From an uncultured Prevotellaceae bacterium (GTDB lineage: Bacteria > Bacteroidota > Bacteroidia > Bacteroidales > Bacteroidaceae): a stretch of DNA of 64,000 nucleotides. Every line of letters starts with the position of its first letter. Within the stretch, counting starts at the first letter, position 1. Both the position numbers and the translations under genes were made by a program. Location of the stretch: assembly GCA_902779455.1 (NCBI GenBank), contig CACZBS010000002.1, forward strand, positions 1-64,000, in the 5' to 3' direction. Below are positions 27,135 through 35,841 of the stretch, piece by piece. A model generated the notes under the pieces. That model worked only from the letters and a program-made list of their open reading frames with translations, was not told the DNA's origin and made no database searches.

Positions 27135-29267
27135 TTATTTCAAATAGTCCTCAAAGTATTGCGTGATTCGTTCATGCAGGTGAACGCTGGCGTGGCCCAT
27201 CATGTTGTGGCCTTCGCCGGGGTAGACAAAGAAGTCGGGCTGGGTGCCGGCCTCGATGGCGGCCTTGAGGAACGACAGGGCATGCTGTGGTACGACCGTC
27301 GGGTCGTTGGCACCGATGATGATCTGAAGCTTCCCGCGCAGGTTCTTGGCCTTGTCGATGAGACTCGTCTTGGCGTAGCCCTCAGGGTTGGCTTCTGGCG
27401 TGTCCATGTAACGCTCGCCATACATCACCTCATACCACTTCCAGTCGATGACTGGCCCGCCGGCCACGCCGACCTTGAAGATGTCGGGATAGTTGGTCAT
27501 GAGCGAGATGGTCATGAATCCGCCGAACGACCAGCCGTGTACGCCCAGCCGGGCCATGTCGACATAGGGCAGCGAACGCAGATAGTCGACGCCGCACATC
27601 TGATCCTGCATCTCCACTTGGCCGAGCTGGCGGAAGGTGGCTTGTTCGAAGTCGCGTCCGCGATTCTCTGAGCCGCGGTTGTCGAGTATGAAGACGATGT
27701 AGCCTTTCTGTGCCATATAGGTCTCCCACGAACGGCTGTACCAATGCCATGATGCTTCGACGTTGTGGGCATGAGGACCTCCGTAGACGTAGACGATTGT
27801 GGGATACTTTTTTGAGGGGTCGAAGTCGGCCGGCTTCACCATTCGCCAGTAGAGATCAGTCACGCCGTCGGCAGCCTTGATGCTGCCACACTCGAAGCGT
27901 GGAACGACGTAGCCCTGCCACGGGTCGGGCGCTGTGAAGAGCACAGTGGGCTTAGGCTTCTGTGTGCTGGTCAGGGCATAGGCTCGCGGAATATCGGGTG
28001 TGCTGTAGCTGTCGTAAAGCTGTGAACCGTCGTCTGAGAGAACGGCGTGATGAACGCCTTGTCCATTGTCGAGCAGGGTGCGGCGTCCTGTCTTGATGTC
28101 GACTGCGTAAATGTTGCGCTGCAGCGGGTGGCGTTCATTGGATGCAATGATGACGGTCTTGGCCTTTTGGTTGAACCCCAGTACGTCCATCACCACCCAT
28201 TGGCCCGCAGTCAGCTGCTGCAGTTGTTCTCCTTTTGTATTATAAAGGTATAGGTGGTTATATCCGTCTTTCTCGCTTTGCAGGATAAACTTCCCATCGT
28301 CCCATGGAAGGAAGATGATCGGGTGGAGGGGCTCAACGTATTTAGGATTCGTCTCACGGCGAAGCTCGCTGATGCGTTTTCCGCTTAGGGCATCATAGCT
28401 GACGAGCCGGCAGTCGTTCTGATCGCGATTGAGCTCCTGCATGTAGATGGTCTTTGAGTCAGGTGAAAATGCGATGTTGGTGAAGTAGCGGTCAGTCGGG
28501 TCGCCTGTCTGAAGATAGACCGTCTTGCGGCTCTTCAGGTCGTAGACTCCGACGGTCACCTTATGACTTGTCATTCCTGCCATGGGATACTTGTCGGGGA
28601 CTTCCTCGGCGATGCGTGTGTCGATAGTAACCTGCGGATAATCCGTCACCATCGACTGGTCCATGCGATAGAAGGCCAGCCGCTGCCCGTCAGGACTCCA
28701 GAAGAGTCCGTCCATGATGCCGAACTCATTGCGGTGGACGGCCTCTCCGTAAACAATCTCGCGCGAGCCGTCGTCAGTCAATTGCGCCTCCCTTCCCTCT
28801 GCATCGCGCACGTAGAGCTGGGCGTCGCGTACGAAGGCGAGGGCTCGTGACGACTTGTTCCACTTCTGGCACACGTCGCCCTGCTTTATCTCCTGCCGCC
28901 ATACGACGGTTTTCTTCTTGAAGTCGTAAAGTACGCGCTCCTTTTTATTGCTGAGCAGCACAAGTGGCTGTCCGGCATAGAGATATTGTGCATTCATGGC
29001 AGAATGCCATTCTGCACCCAGCTCGGCGATGTTGAAGAGTGGCTTCTTCGTGCCCTGGCGGTCGATGGTGCCTCCTTCTTCAGCGTCTTGATACATCAGC
29101 TGGTTGCCCCACCATGTGAGGAACATCGACTTGGGGCGCATGTTGTGATAGTTAGTGCCGCCGAAGTTGAGGTCTTCCAGCGTGAAAAGCTTTTGTTGTG
29201 CGCTCATGGGCATGATGATAGCCATACAAAGGAGTACTATTGCCTGGCGTTTCTTAGTCGTCGTCAT
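27135..29267 (-). CDS. Dipeptidyl peptidase IV (S9B family)
   Basis: A 710-residue exported serine peptidase that removes X-Pro or X-Ala dipeptides. A signal peptide (RQAIVLLCMAIIMPMSA) is followed by the beta-propeller DPPIV_N domain (about 30-440) and the alpha/beta hydrolase S9 domain. The catalytic triad is visible as Ser in GWSFGGFM, Asp in IIGANDPTVVPQHA and His in PGEGHNMMG. The DPP4 double-Glu region is not obvious in the track I read. The ATG at 29267 is chosen because the signal peptide follows it. It overlaps the upstream methyltransferase gene by 14 bases. Confidence 0.92.
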   Translation of the reverse strand: MTTTKKRQAIVLLCMAIIMPMSAQQKLFTLEDLNFGGTNYHNMRPKSMFLTWWGNQLMYQDAEEGGTIDRQGTKKPLFNIAELGAEWHSAMNAQYLYAGQPLVLLSNKKERVLYDFKKKTVVWRQEIKQGDVCQKWNKSSRALAFVRDAQLYVRDAEGREAQLTDDGSREIVYGEAVHRNEFGIMDGLFWSPDGQRLAFYRMDQSMVTDYPQVTIDTRIAEEVPDKYPMAGMTSHKVTVGVYDLKSRKTVYLQTGDPTDRYFTNIAFSPDSKTIYMQELNRDQNDCRLVSYDALSGKRISELRRETNPKYVEPLHPIIFLPWDDGKFILQSEKDGYNHLYLYNTKGEQLQQLTAGQWVVMDVLGFNQKAKTVIIASNERHPLQRNIYAVDIKTGRRTLLDNGQGVHHAVLSDDGSQLYDSYSTPDIPRAYALTSTQKPKPTVLFTAPDPWQGYVVPRFECGSIKAADGVTDLYWRMVKPADFDPSKKYPTIVYVYGGPHAHNVEASWHWYSRSWETYMAQKGYIVFILDNRGSENRGRDFEQATFRQLGQVEMQDQMCGVDYLRSLPYVDMARLGVHGWSFGGFMTISLMTNYPDIFKVGVAGGPVIDWKWYEVMYGERYMDTPEANPEGYAKTSLIDKAKNLRGKLQIIIGANDPTVVPQHALSFLKAAIEAGTQPDFFVYPGEGHNMMGHASVHLHERITQYFEDYLK

Positions 29268-30735
29268 GGTCGTGATCGCGTTTGAAGTTCTTCTTACCTC
29301 CACTACGGTCGAACCGCTCGTGGCCGCCGCGGTTTGGCGTGCTCTTATATTTCGGTTTTCGCTCATCTGCGTCGTGGCGCTCACGTCGTGGCTGGCGGCG
29401 CTCACGCTGCTTGCCGCTCCTGTCGTCGTCCTTAAACTCATGGCGGTGGAAGGTGAAAGAGCGAATGTCTGACTCCTCGTTCTGCTCCTGCTCGTCCAGA
29501 CGCTGCTTAAACTCTCGGTTCTTCTTGAAGCGATGCTTCTCAGCCATCTGGCGCTTCTCTTCCTCGGTCTTCACGATGCCGCCTTCGCTTCGGAAGGTCT
29601 TCAGTTTGCCGTCGAAGATCTGATATTTACGAAACTCGCACTCCAGGCTGCCGTTGAAGACGGGAATCTTGATGCTTGGCTTGAGGCCAATCTGCTCGAA
29701 GCACTCCTCACGATAAGAGAGAATCCATGCGTCGTCGCCCACGAACTGATGCTTGAGGCGCTCGCCGATCATTCGGTAGGTGCCCAACAGGTCGGGGGTC
29801 GAGATGCGCTCGCCGTATGGAGGATTGGTCACGAGGATTGACTTTTGTGCAGGCTGGGTGAAGTCCTTGAAATCCTGCTGCTCTACGGTGATGTCGGCTG
29901 AGAGCCCGGCGGCCTTCACGTTCATACGGGCCGTATTGACAGCCTTCATGTCGATGTCGTAGCCGTAGATATGATGCTTAAATTCACGTTCTTGAGAGTC
30001 GTCGTTATATATCTTGTCGAATAGTTCGGAGTCGAAGTCTGGCCACTTCTCGAAGGCATATTCCTTGCGGAATAGTCCGGGGGCCATGTTGCGAGCGATG
30101 AGTGCTGCCTCGACGAGCAATGTGCCTGATCCGCACATCGGGTCAATAAAGTCCGTCTCACCCTGCCATCCCGTCATCATAATCATGCCTGCTGCCAGCA
30201 CCTCGTTGAGCGGGGCTTCGACGGACTCCTGCCTGTAGCCGCGTCGATGGAGCGACTCGCCGCTTGAGTCGAGGCAGAGCGTGCAGTCAGCTTCGGCCAC
30301 GTGGATGTGCAGTCTGATGTCGGGGTTCGCCACTGAGATATTCGGGCGTTTGCCTGTCCGCTCGCGGAACTGGTCGACGATGGCATCCTTCACCTTATAA
30401 CTGACGAACTTGGAATGACGGAACTCCTCGCTGAAGACGACGGCATCGACGGCGAATGTATGTTCGACGTCCAGATATTTGCTCCAGTCGATTTTCTTGA
30501 TTTCCTCGTAGACATCATCGGCGCTCTTAGCCTTGAAGCGGCTGATGGGCTTTAAGATCTTGATTGCTGTATGCAGCTGGAAGTTAGCGCGATAAAGCAT
30601 TTCCTTGTCACCCGTAAACGACACCATGCGTCTACCAATCTGAATGTTGTTGGCCCCCATCAGGGTCAATTCTTTCGCCAGCACAGGTTCCAGTCCCATG
30701 AACGTTTTGGCGATGATTTCGAATTCTTGTTCCAT
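29254..30735 (-). CDS. THUMP-domain 23S rRNA methyltransferase, RlmL-like
   Basis: About 493 residues. An N-terminal ferredoxin-like and THUMP RNA-binding part (about 1-165; AKTFMGLEPVLAKEL) precedes the SAM methyltransferase domain with DPMCGSGTLLVEAALIA and the N6/N2-type catalytic NPPYGER. E. coli RlmL makes m2G2445. From about residue 410 the protein ends in a highly charged, low-complexity tail rich in Arg, Lys, Asp and His (ending FKRDHDHDDD), a common RNA-binding appendage in this phylum. The RlmK half found in E. coli is absent. The start at 30735 fits the promoter at 30757-30787. Confidence 0.88.
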   Translation of the reverse strand: MEQEFEIIAKTFMGLEPVLAKELTLMGANNIQIGRRMVSFTGDKEMLYRANFQLHTAIKILKPISRFKAKSADDVYEEIKKIDWSKYLDVEHTFAVDAVVFSEEFRHSKFVSYKVKDAIVDQFRERTGKRPNISVANPDIRLHIHVAEADCTLCLDSSGESLHRRGYRQESVEAPLNEVLAAGMIMMTGWQGETDFIDPMCGSGTLLVEAALIARNMAPGLFRKEYAFEKWPDFDSELFDKIYNDDSQEREFKHHIYGYDIDMKAVNTARMNVKAAGLSADITVEQQDFKDFTQPAQKSILVTNPPYGERISTPDLLGTYRMIGERLKHQFVGDDAWILSYREECFEQIGLKPSIKIPVFNGSLECEFRKYQIFDGKLKTFRSEGGIVKTEEEKRQMAEKHRFKKNREFKQRLDEQEQNEESDIRSFTFHRHEFKDDDRSGKQRERRQPRRERHDADERKPKYKSTPNRGGHERFDRSGGKKNFKRDHDHDDD

Positions 30736-30756
30736 TATGTGATTTAATTGCGTATG

Positions 30757-30787
30757 CAAAGTTACTACCTTTTCCCGATACGGCAAA
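30757..30787 (-). promoter_or_regulatory. Promoter of the RlmL-like gene
   Basis: Minus-strand TTTG (30784-30787), 19 bases, TAACTTTG (30757-30764). The leader is about 15 bases. Confidence 0.7.
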
Positions 30788-30935
30788 ATAAAAACCAAAG
30801 AAAATGAATTTGTGTCTGACGAAAGTGTATTTCCCTGGAACCTCATCTTAATGGAGAAGTGCCATCAGAAACCTGGCGTGACTAACTGGGCAGGTGTTAT
30901 GAATTGTTTTTACTTTTGACAGGAGCGTAAGGGGA

Positions 30936-31015
30936 AAAACAGTGCTTTCGCAGTCAGAAAGCGGTGCTTCTCGACCCAAAAAGCAACGCTTCTTCCATCA
31001 AAAAGCACCGCTTCT
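30936..31015. repeat. 22-bp tandem array of short palindromes
   Basis: Four units start at 30936, 30958, 30980 and 31002, an exact 22-base period. Cores read AAAACAGTGCTT, AAAGCGGTGCTT, AAAGCAACGCTT and AAAGCACCGCTT, and the last three continue CT. Each of the last three is a small palindrome (AAGC, 3 bases, GCTT). The 8-10 bases between cores differ. The array lies between the minus-strand RlmL-like gene and a gene remnant, outside any predicted transcript. The surrounding gap 30788-31149 holds no other gene I can recognise. Confidence 0.85.
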
Positions 31016-31149
31016 TTGCCCGTTTTTTGTAAATGCGCTGATTCGTAGGCAGTTAGAGATTTGAACCAGAAAGACGTAAAAACTTTTTACATTTTCAAGA
31101 GTCCGATAATACCACCAACAGGCTTTTAATATTAATAATAAGGTGTGCT

Positions 31150-31296
31150 TCATTTGTCTTCCAAGTCGTTCAACAGCAACTGTGTTTTCAAATCCAAATC
31201 AATGCCCTTGTCGTCAGCAACGATGGTATCAAGCAGTGACTTGGCTTTGTATGGCTGGCTATCCTTAAATGATGCCTGAGAGGTGGTCTCATGATG
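31150..31296 (-). pseudogene. C-terminal remnant of an unrecognised gene
   Basis: An open stretch of 48 codons without a start, bounded upstream by an in-frame stop at 31297-31299, ends at a TGA at 31150-31152. The translation includes SQPYKAKSLLDTIVADDKGI and DLDLKTQLLLNDLEDK, which has normal protein composition and looks like a real C-terminus. I do not recognise the family. It is a likely leftover of a deleted or displaced gene, or chance; the rest of 31016-31391 is AT-rich without further coding signal. Confidence 0.4.
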
Positions 31297-31391
31297 CTAT
31301 TTTGCTGCAATAATTGTTAGGATTCGTGAGAAAAACGCCAAGGAAATGTGTTTTTTTGCTCACAAGTAAGATTTGTTTGCTGGACTTTTTG

Positions 31392-31399
31392 TATATTTG
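31392..31399 (+). promoter_or_regulatory. -7 box for the isomerase-like gene
   Basis: TATATTTG, 19 bases before the ATG at 31418. A TTTG at 31372-31375 is 16 bases upstream, shorter than the usual 19-21. Confidence 0.5.
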
Positions 31400-31417
31400 C
31401 AAAATAATCAGAAGGAA

Positions 31418-32623
31418 ATGAAGAATATCGCAATCTATTCGCTGACGTCGGAACTGCACGACGAACGGGCCGTCGCGTCGGCCACTGAGGAATTTCTCGG
31501 CTCACTGAGCATTGATTACGAATGGCGCGGAGGGGATTTTTCCGACTACGGCAGCCATACGCTCGAACTGATATATGTTCGGACAGGAGGTACGGAGGGC
31601 CTTTTCCTCCGCCATGCTCCACAGGTGCTTGGCCATCCGAGCCGTCCCGTTTTTCTGCTGACCTCGGGCAAGAGCAACTCGCTGGCGGCCTCGATGGAAA
31701 TCCTGTCCTTTCTGCGGCAGAACGGCTATCGGGGCGAGATCATCCATGGGCCGGCTGATTATGTCGCCAGTCGGATCAAGATGCTGGAAAGGGTGGGGGA
31801 GGCCCGTTGGAAGCTCGAAGGATGCCGACTGGGCATCATCGGCCGTCCGTCCGACTGGCTCATTGCCAGCGATTACGACAGCACAGCCATAGAGCAGTCG
31901 CTGGGCATGGAGTTGGTGACAATTCCAATGGACGAACTGCTCGATGTCGTTAAGTCGCTGCCACTCGGCGAAGAGCCGACAGAGGGGCCGTCAGAAGCCA
32001 TTCGCCGTTCCGTTCCTGGAGCAGAGCGTATCTGCGAGGCCCTGAGAGAGATCATCGGGCGCTATCGGCTGGATGGCTTCACCTTGCGCTGCTTCGACCT
32101 GCTGACGTCCGTCCGCAACACGGGTTGCCTGGCATTGGCAAGGCTCAATGCTGAGGGCATCGTGGCGGGTTGTGAGGGCGACGTGCCGGCCATGCTGACG
32201 ATGAAGATAGCGCAGGCGATGACAGGCTGCACAGGCTTCCAGGCCAACCCGTCGTCCATCGATGTGGAGAAGGGGCAGATGCTCTTCGCCCATTGCACGA
32301 TACCCTTCAACATGGTGGAGCGCTACGAGCTGGACACGCACTTCGAGTCGGGCATCGGCGTCGGCATCCGTGGCTTTATGAAGGAGGGCCCCGTGACGGT
32401 GTTGAAGTTCTCGGGCAATCTGTCGCGATGCTTCATTGCAGAGGGCCAGCTGATCGGAAATCAGGCGAAACCCGACCTCTGCCGGACCCAGCAGTTGATA
32501 CAGCTTGACGATGTCACCCAGACACGCTACTTCCTGACCGACCCTATCGGCAATCATCACATCATCCTGCCAGGCCGTCATCGTGAGCTCTTTGAACAGT
32601 TGTGGATGCAGCTGTCAAGATGA
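31418..32623 (+). CDS. L-fucose/L-arabinose isomerase-like protein
   Basis: A 401-residue cytoplasmic protein related to the FucI/AraA sugar-isomerase fold: an N-terminal Rossmann-like part (IAIYSLTSELHDERAV; FLLTSGKSNSLAASMEIL), a middle domain with GCRLGIIGRPSDWLIAS, and a C-terminal part with CEGDVPAMLTMKIAQAMTG and the metal-site-like HCTIPFN. It is shorter than true FucI (about 590 residues) or AraA (about 500), and no fucose or arabinose genes are nearby. A real isomerase activity is uncertain. The start at 31418 follows the promoter. An upstream in-frame ATG at 31373 lies before the predicted transcription start. Confidence 0.65.
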   Translation: MKNIAIYSLTSELHDERAVASATEEFLGSLSIDYEWRGGDFSDYGSHTLELIYVRTGGTEGLFLRHAPQVLGHPSRPVFLLTSGKSNSLAASMEILSFLRQNGYRGEIIHGPADYVASRIKMLERVGEARWKLEGCRLGIIGRPSDWLIASDYDSTAIEQSLGMELVTIPMDELLDVVKSLPLGEEPTEGPSEAIRRSVPGAERICEALREIIGRYRLDGFTLRCFDLLTSVRNTGCLALARLNAEGIVAGCEGDVPAMLTMKIAQAMTGCTGFQANPSSIDVEKGQMLFAHCTIPFNMVERYELDTHFESGIGVGIRGFMKEGPVTVLKFSGNLSRCFIAEGQLIGNQAKPDLCRTQQLIQLDDVTQTRYFLTDPIGNHHIILPGRHRELFEQLWMQLSR

Positions 32624-32684
32624 TGAAGCCCATCCATATACTTAATAAATCATAAAGAACTGCGGTAATATCGGAATTATTTTG

Positions 32685-32692
32685 TAACTTTG
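32685..32692 (+). promoter_or_regulatory. -7 box for the NifU-like/GGGtGRT operon
   Basis: TAACTTTG, with a leader of about 70 bases to the ATG at 32770. The 22 bases 32681-32702 recur exactly at 34598-34619 in front of the aminotransferase gene. Confidence 0.65.
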
Positions 32693-32769
32693 CAGGCTGA
32701 ATAGCAGACGTCGAGTCTATATCGCCAAGCATTCACTCTTAACAAAACAAATATTTTTAACAAAACGTT

Positions 32770-33471
32770 ATGATTTATTCTAAGGAAGTTGAAAACATGT
32801 GCGTTGTGGCAAAAGGCCCCAACCACGGCCCCGCTCCCATCCCTGAAGAGGGCAAATGGATTCAGGCCAAAGAGATTAAGGACATTTCGGGCTATACCCA
32901 CGGTATCGGCTGGTGCGCTCCTCAGCAGGGTGCCTGCAAGCTGTCGCTCAACGTCAAGGACGGCATCATTCAGGAGGCTCTCGTCGAGACCATCGGTTGC
33001 ACGGGTATGACTCACTCCGCTGCCATGGCCAGCGAGATCCTGCCTGGCAAGACCATCCTCGAGGCCCTGAACACCGACCTCGTCTGCGACGCCATCAACA
33101 CGGCTATGCGCGAGCTGTTCCTGCAGATCGTCTACGGCCGTACGCAGAGCGCCTTCTCTGAGGGCGGCCTGGTCATTGGTGCCGGACTTGAGGATCTTGG
33201 CAAGGGCCTGCGTTCGCAGACAGGTACGCTCTATGGCACCGTGGCCAAGGGCACGCGCTATCTGGAGCTGACTGAAGGCTACATCACCAAGCAGTTCCTC
33301 GACAAGGACAATCAGGTCTGCGGCTACGAGTACGTACACCTGGGCAAGATGATGGAAGCCATCAAGGACGGCATGGACGCCAACGAGGCCGTGAAGAAGT
33401 TCACTGGCAGCTATGGCCGCACGACCGCCGAGCAGGGAATTGTGAAAGTTATTGATCCACGCAAAGAATAA
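32770..33471 (+). CDS. NifU-like iron-sulfur scaffold-family protein
   Basis: A 233-residue protein related to the NifU/IscU N-terminal scaffold fold. It has cysteines at residues 11, 49, 56, 77 and 106. C77 lies in VETIGCTGMTHSAAMASE, which resembles the central GCG(T)A segment of NifU, followed by GKTILEAL as in scaffold proteins. The spacing of the other cysteines differs from IscU, so cluster assembly on it is not proved. It is followed 15 bases later by the GGGtGRT gene and has its own promoter. No iscS/sufS, iscA or nif genes are near. Role unknown; an Fe-S or other metallocentre function is an inference. Confidence 0.7.
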   Translation: MIYSKEVENMCVVAKGPNHGPAPIPEEGKWIQAKEIKDISGYTHGIGWCAPQQGACKLSLNVKDGIIQEALVETIGCTGMTHSAAMASEILPGKTILEALNTDLVCDAINTAMRELFLQIVYGRTQSAFSEGGLVIGAGLEDLGKGLRSQTGTLYGTVAKGTRYLELTEGYITKQFLDKDNQVCGYEYVHLGKMMEAIKDGMDANEAVKKFTGSYGRTTAEQGIVKVIDPRKE

Positions 33472-33486
33472 AGGAGGAAACAAGAT

Positions 33487-34500
33487 ATGATTAGAAAAGT
33501 ATCATTCGAGAGCTATGAGCGTCGCATCAATCAGGTGCTGGCCGCTCTGAAAGAGAACGGGATCAATAGCATTGAGGAGGCCAACGAGATCTGCGAGAAG
33601 GCAGGTGTCGACCCCTACCAGATGTGTGAGGAGACGCAGCGCATCTGCTTTGAGAACGCTAAGTGGGCATACGTCTGTGGTGCTGCCATCGCCATCAAGC
33701 GTGGCGTGAAGAGCGCTGCTGAGGCTGCCGAGGCTATCGGCATCGGCCTGCAGTCGTTCTGCATCCCCGGTTCTGTGGCTGACGACCGCAAGGTGGGTCT
33801 TGGACACGGAAATCTGGCTGCCCGTCTGCTCCGCGAGGAGACCGAGTGCTTCGCCTTCCTGGCCGGCCACGAGTCGTTCGCAGCTGCAGAGGGTGCCATC
33901 AAGATTGCCGAGAAGGCTAACAAGGTGCGCAAGAAGCCCCTTCGCGTCATCCTGAACGGTCTGGGCAAGGACGCCGCCATGATCATCTCGCGCATCAATG
34001 GCTTCACCTATGTTCAGACGCAGTTCGACTACTACACTGGTGAGGTGAAGGTCGTGAAGGAGACTCCCTACAGCGACGGTCCACGCGCCAAGGTGAAGTG
34101 CTACGGTGCCGACGACGTCCGTGAGGGCGTGGCTATCCTGTGGAAGGAGAACGTCGACGTTTCCATCACTGGCAACTCGACCAACCCCACTCGCTTCCAG
34201 CACCCCGTGGCCGGAACCTACAAGAAGGAGCGTGTGCTGGCTGGCAAGCCCTACTTCTCAGTAGCCAGTGGCGGTGGCACAGGCCGCACCCTGCATCCTG
34301 ACAACATGGCTGCCGGTCCTGCCTCCTATGGTATGACTGACACGCTGGGCCGCATGCACAGCGACGCTCAGTTTGCAGGTTCGTCGTCAGTGCCCGCCCA
34401 CGTCGAGATGATGGGCTTCCTGGGCATCGGCAACAACCCGATGGTCGGCGCAACGGTCAGCATTGCCGTTGAGATTGACCTCGCCCTGAACAAGAAGTAA
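33487..34500 (+). CDS. GGGtGRT protein, function unknown
   Basis: A 337-residue protein carrying the motif GGGTGRT at residues 262-268, which names the family. The C-terminal part (about 255-337) is glycine-rich and highly conserved-looking (LHPDNMAAGPASYGMTDTLG; GFLGIGNNPMVGATVSIAVE). The N-terminal third contains cysteines at 36, 47, 54, 64 and 92 and 121. It has no signal peptide or membrane segment. The start is preceded by an unusually strong Shine-Dalgarno sequence (AAAGGAGG), rare here. It is coupled to the NifU-like gene, so the two proteins probably work together. I know of no established biochemical role. Confidence 0.88.
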   Translation: MIRKVSFESYERRINQVLAALKENGINSIEEANEICEKAGVDPYQMCEETQRICFENAKWAYVCGAAIAIKRGVKSAAEAAEAIGIGLQSFCIPGSVADDRKVGLGHGNLAARLLREETECFAFLAGHESFAAAEGAIKIAEKANKVRKKPLRVILNGLGKDAAMIISRINGFTYVQTQFDYYTGEVKVVKETPYSDGPRAKVKCYGADDVREGVAILWKENVDVSITGNSTNPTRFQHPVAGTYKKERVLAGKPYFSVASGGGTGRTLHPDNMAAGPASYGMTDTLGRMHSDAQFAGSSSVPAHVEMMGFLGIGNNPMVGATVSIAVEIDLALNKK

Positions 34501-34519
34501 GCATTCAGTCAACAAAAGC

Positions 34520-34568
34520 AGAAAAGGACAGGAATTATTTTAATTATTATAATTTCTGTCCTTTTTCT
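34520..34568 (+). terminator. Strong terminator after the GGGtGRT gene
   Basis: AGAAAAGGACAG plus an AT-rich extension pairs with CTGTCCTTTTTCT across a loop rich in A and T, about 18 bp of stem. A T run is part of the right arm. It isolates the pair from the aminotransferase gene. Confidence 0.75.
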
Positions 34569-34576
34569 GATGAATC

Positions 34577-34609
34577 TTTGCCCGTTCTCGTTTTTTCTTT
34601 GTAACTTTG
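34577..34609 (+). promoter_or_regulatory. Aminotransferase operon promoter
   Basis: TTTG (34577-34580), 21 bases, TAACTTTG (34602-34609). The leader is about 25 bases. Confidence 0.7.
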
Positions 34610-34641
34610 CAGGCTGAATCAACCAACAAGCAAAGTAGAAG

Positions 34642-35841
34642 ATGCCTGAAATCTCCATTCGAGGGCATGAGATGCCCGAGTCGCCGATACGCAAGCTGGC
34701 CCCTCTGGCTGCTGCTGCCAAGAAGCGCGGCATTCATGTCTATCACCTCAATATTGGCCAGCCCGACCTGCCCACTCCGCAAGTGGGACTCGACGCACTG
34801 AAGCACATCGACCGCAATATCCTGGAATATTCCCCCTCGCAGGGCTATCAGAGCTATCGCGAGAAGCTGGTCGACTACTATGCCCGCTACAACATTCAGG
34901 TCACTGCTGACGACATCATCATCACGTCGGGCGGTTCTGAGGCTGTGCTGTTTGCCTTTCTCAGCTGTCTGAACCCGGGCGATGAGATCATCGTGCCAGA
35001 GCCGGCTTATGCTAACTACATGGCCTTCGCCATCTCGGCTGGTGCCCGCATCCGTACGATTGCCACGACGATTGAGGAGGGATTCTCGCTCCCCAAGGTT
35101 GAGAAGTTTGAAGAACTGATTAATGAGCGTACGCGCGCCATCATGATCTGCAATCCCAACAACCCGACGGGCTATCTCTACACCCGTCGTGAGATGAATC
35201 AGATTCGCGACCTCGTGCGCAAATACGACCTCTACCTTTTCTCTGACGAAGTCTATCGCGAATATATCTACACGGGTTCGCCCTACATCTCCGCCTGCCA
35301 TCTGGAAGGCATTGAGCAGAACGTCATCCTGATCGACTCTGTCTCGAAGCGCTATTCCGAGTGCGGCATCCGCATCGGAGCCCTCATCACCAAGAACCGC
35401 GAGGTCAGGGCCGCTGTGATGAAGTTCTGTCAGGCCCGCCTCTCGCCGCCACTCATCGGACAGATCGTGGCCGAGGCCTCGCTCGACGTCAGCGACGAGT
35501 ACATGCGCGACGTCTACGATGAATACGTCGAGCGCCGCAAGTGCCTCATCGACGGCCTCAACCGCATCCCAGGCGTCTATTCGCCCATCCCGATGGGCGC
35601 CTTCTACACCGTGGCCCGTCTGCCCGTCGACGATGCCGAGAAGTTCTGCCGCTGGTGTCTCAGCGAGTTTGAATATGAAGGCCAAACCGTCATGATGGCA
35701 CCCGCAGCCGGATTCTACACCACGCCAGGGGCCGGCCGCGACCAGGTGCGCATCGCCTATGTGCTGAAGAAGGACGACCTCGTCCGTGCGCTCGTTGTCC
35801 TGCAGAAAGCACTCGAGTCATATCCAGGAAGAGTAGAATGA
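34642..35841 (+). CDS. PLP-dependent class I/II aminotransferase
   Basis: A 399-residue fold-type I aminotransferase of the AspC-like group. PLP contacts visible: TSGGSEAVLFAF (phosphate/ring region), Asn in NPNNPTG (174), Asp202 in FSDEVYREY, Lys236 in SVSKRYSECGIRIG (Schiff base), and the Arg near the end in DQVRIAYV. The amino-acid substrate cannot be told; aspartate, alanine or aromatic acids are all possible. The stop overlaps the start of the permease gene by 4 bases (ATGA). Confidence 0.9.
   Translation: MPEISIRGHEMPESPIRKLAPLAAAAKKRGIHVYHLNIGQPDLPTPQVGLDALKHIDRNILEYSPSQGYQSYREKLVDYYARYNIQVTADDIIITSGGSEAVLFAFLSCLNPGDEIIVPEPAYANYMAFAISAGARIRTIATTIEEGFSLPKVEKFEELINERTRAIMICNPNNPTGYLYTRREMNQIRDLVRKYDLYLFSDEVYREYIYTGSPYISACHLEGIEQNVILIDSVSKRYSECGIRIGALITKNREVRAAVMKFCQARLSPPLIGQIVAEASLDVSDEYMRDVYDEYVERRKCLIDGLNRIPGVYSPIPMGAFYTVARLPVDDAEKFCRWCLSEFEYEGQTVMMAPAAGFYTTPGAGRDQVRIAYVLKKDDLVRALVVLQKALESYPGRVE

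Noticed and set aside
29268..29441. N-terminal extension of DPP IV
   Set aside because: A clear signal peptide starts at 29267, and the extension is antisense-type sequence within the RlmL-like tail.
30936..31015. Possible CRISPR-like array at the 22-bp repeats
   Set aside because: Cores of 12 bases with 10-base spacers are far below CRISPR unit size, and the cores themselves vary.
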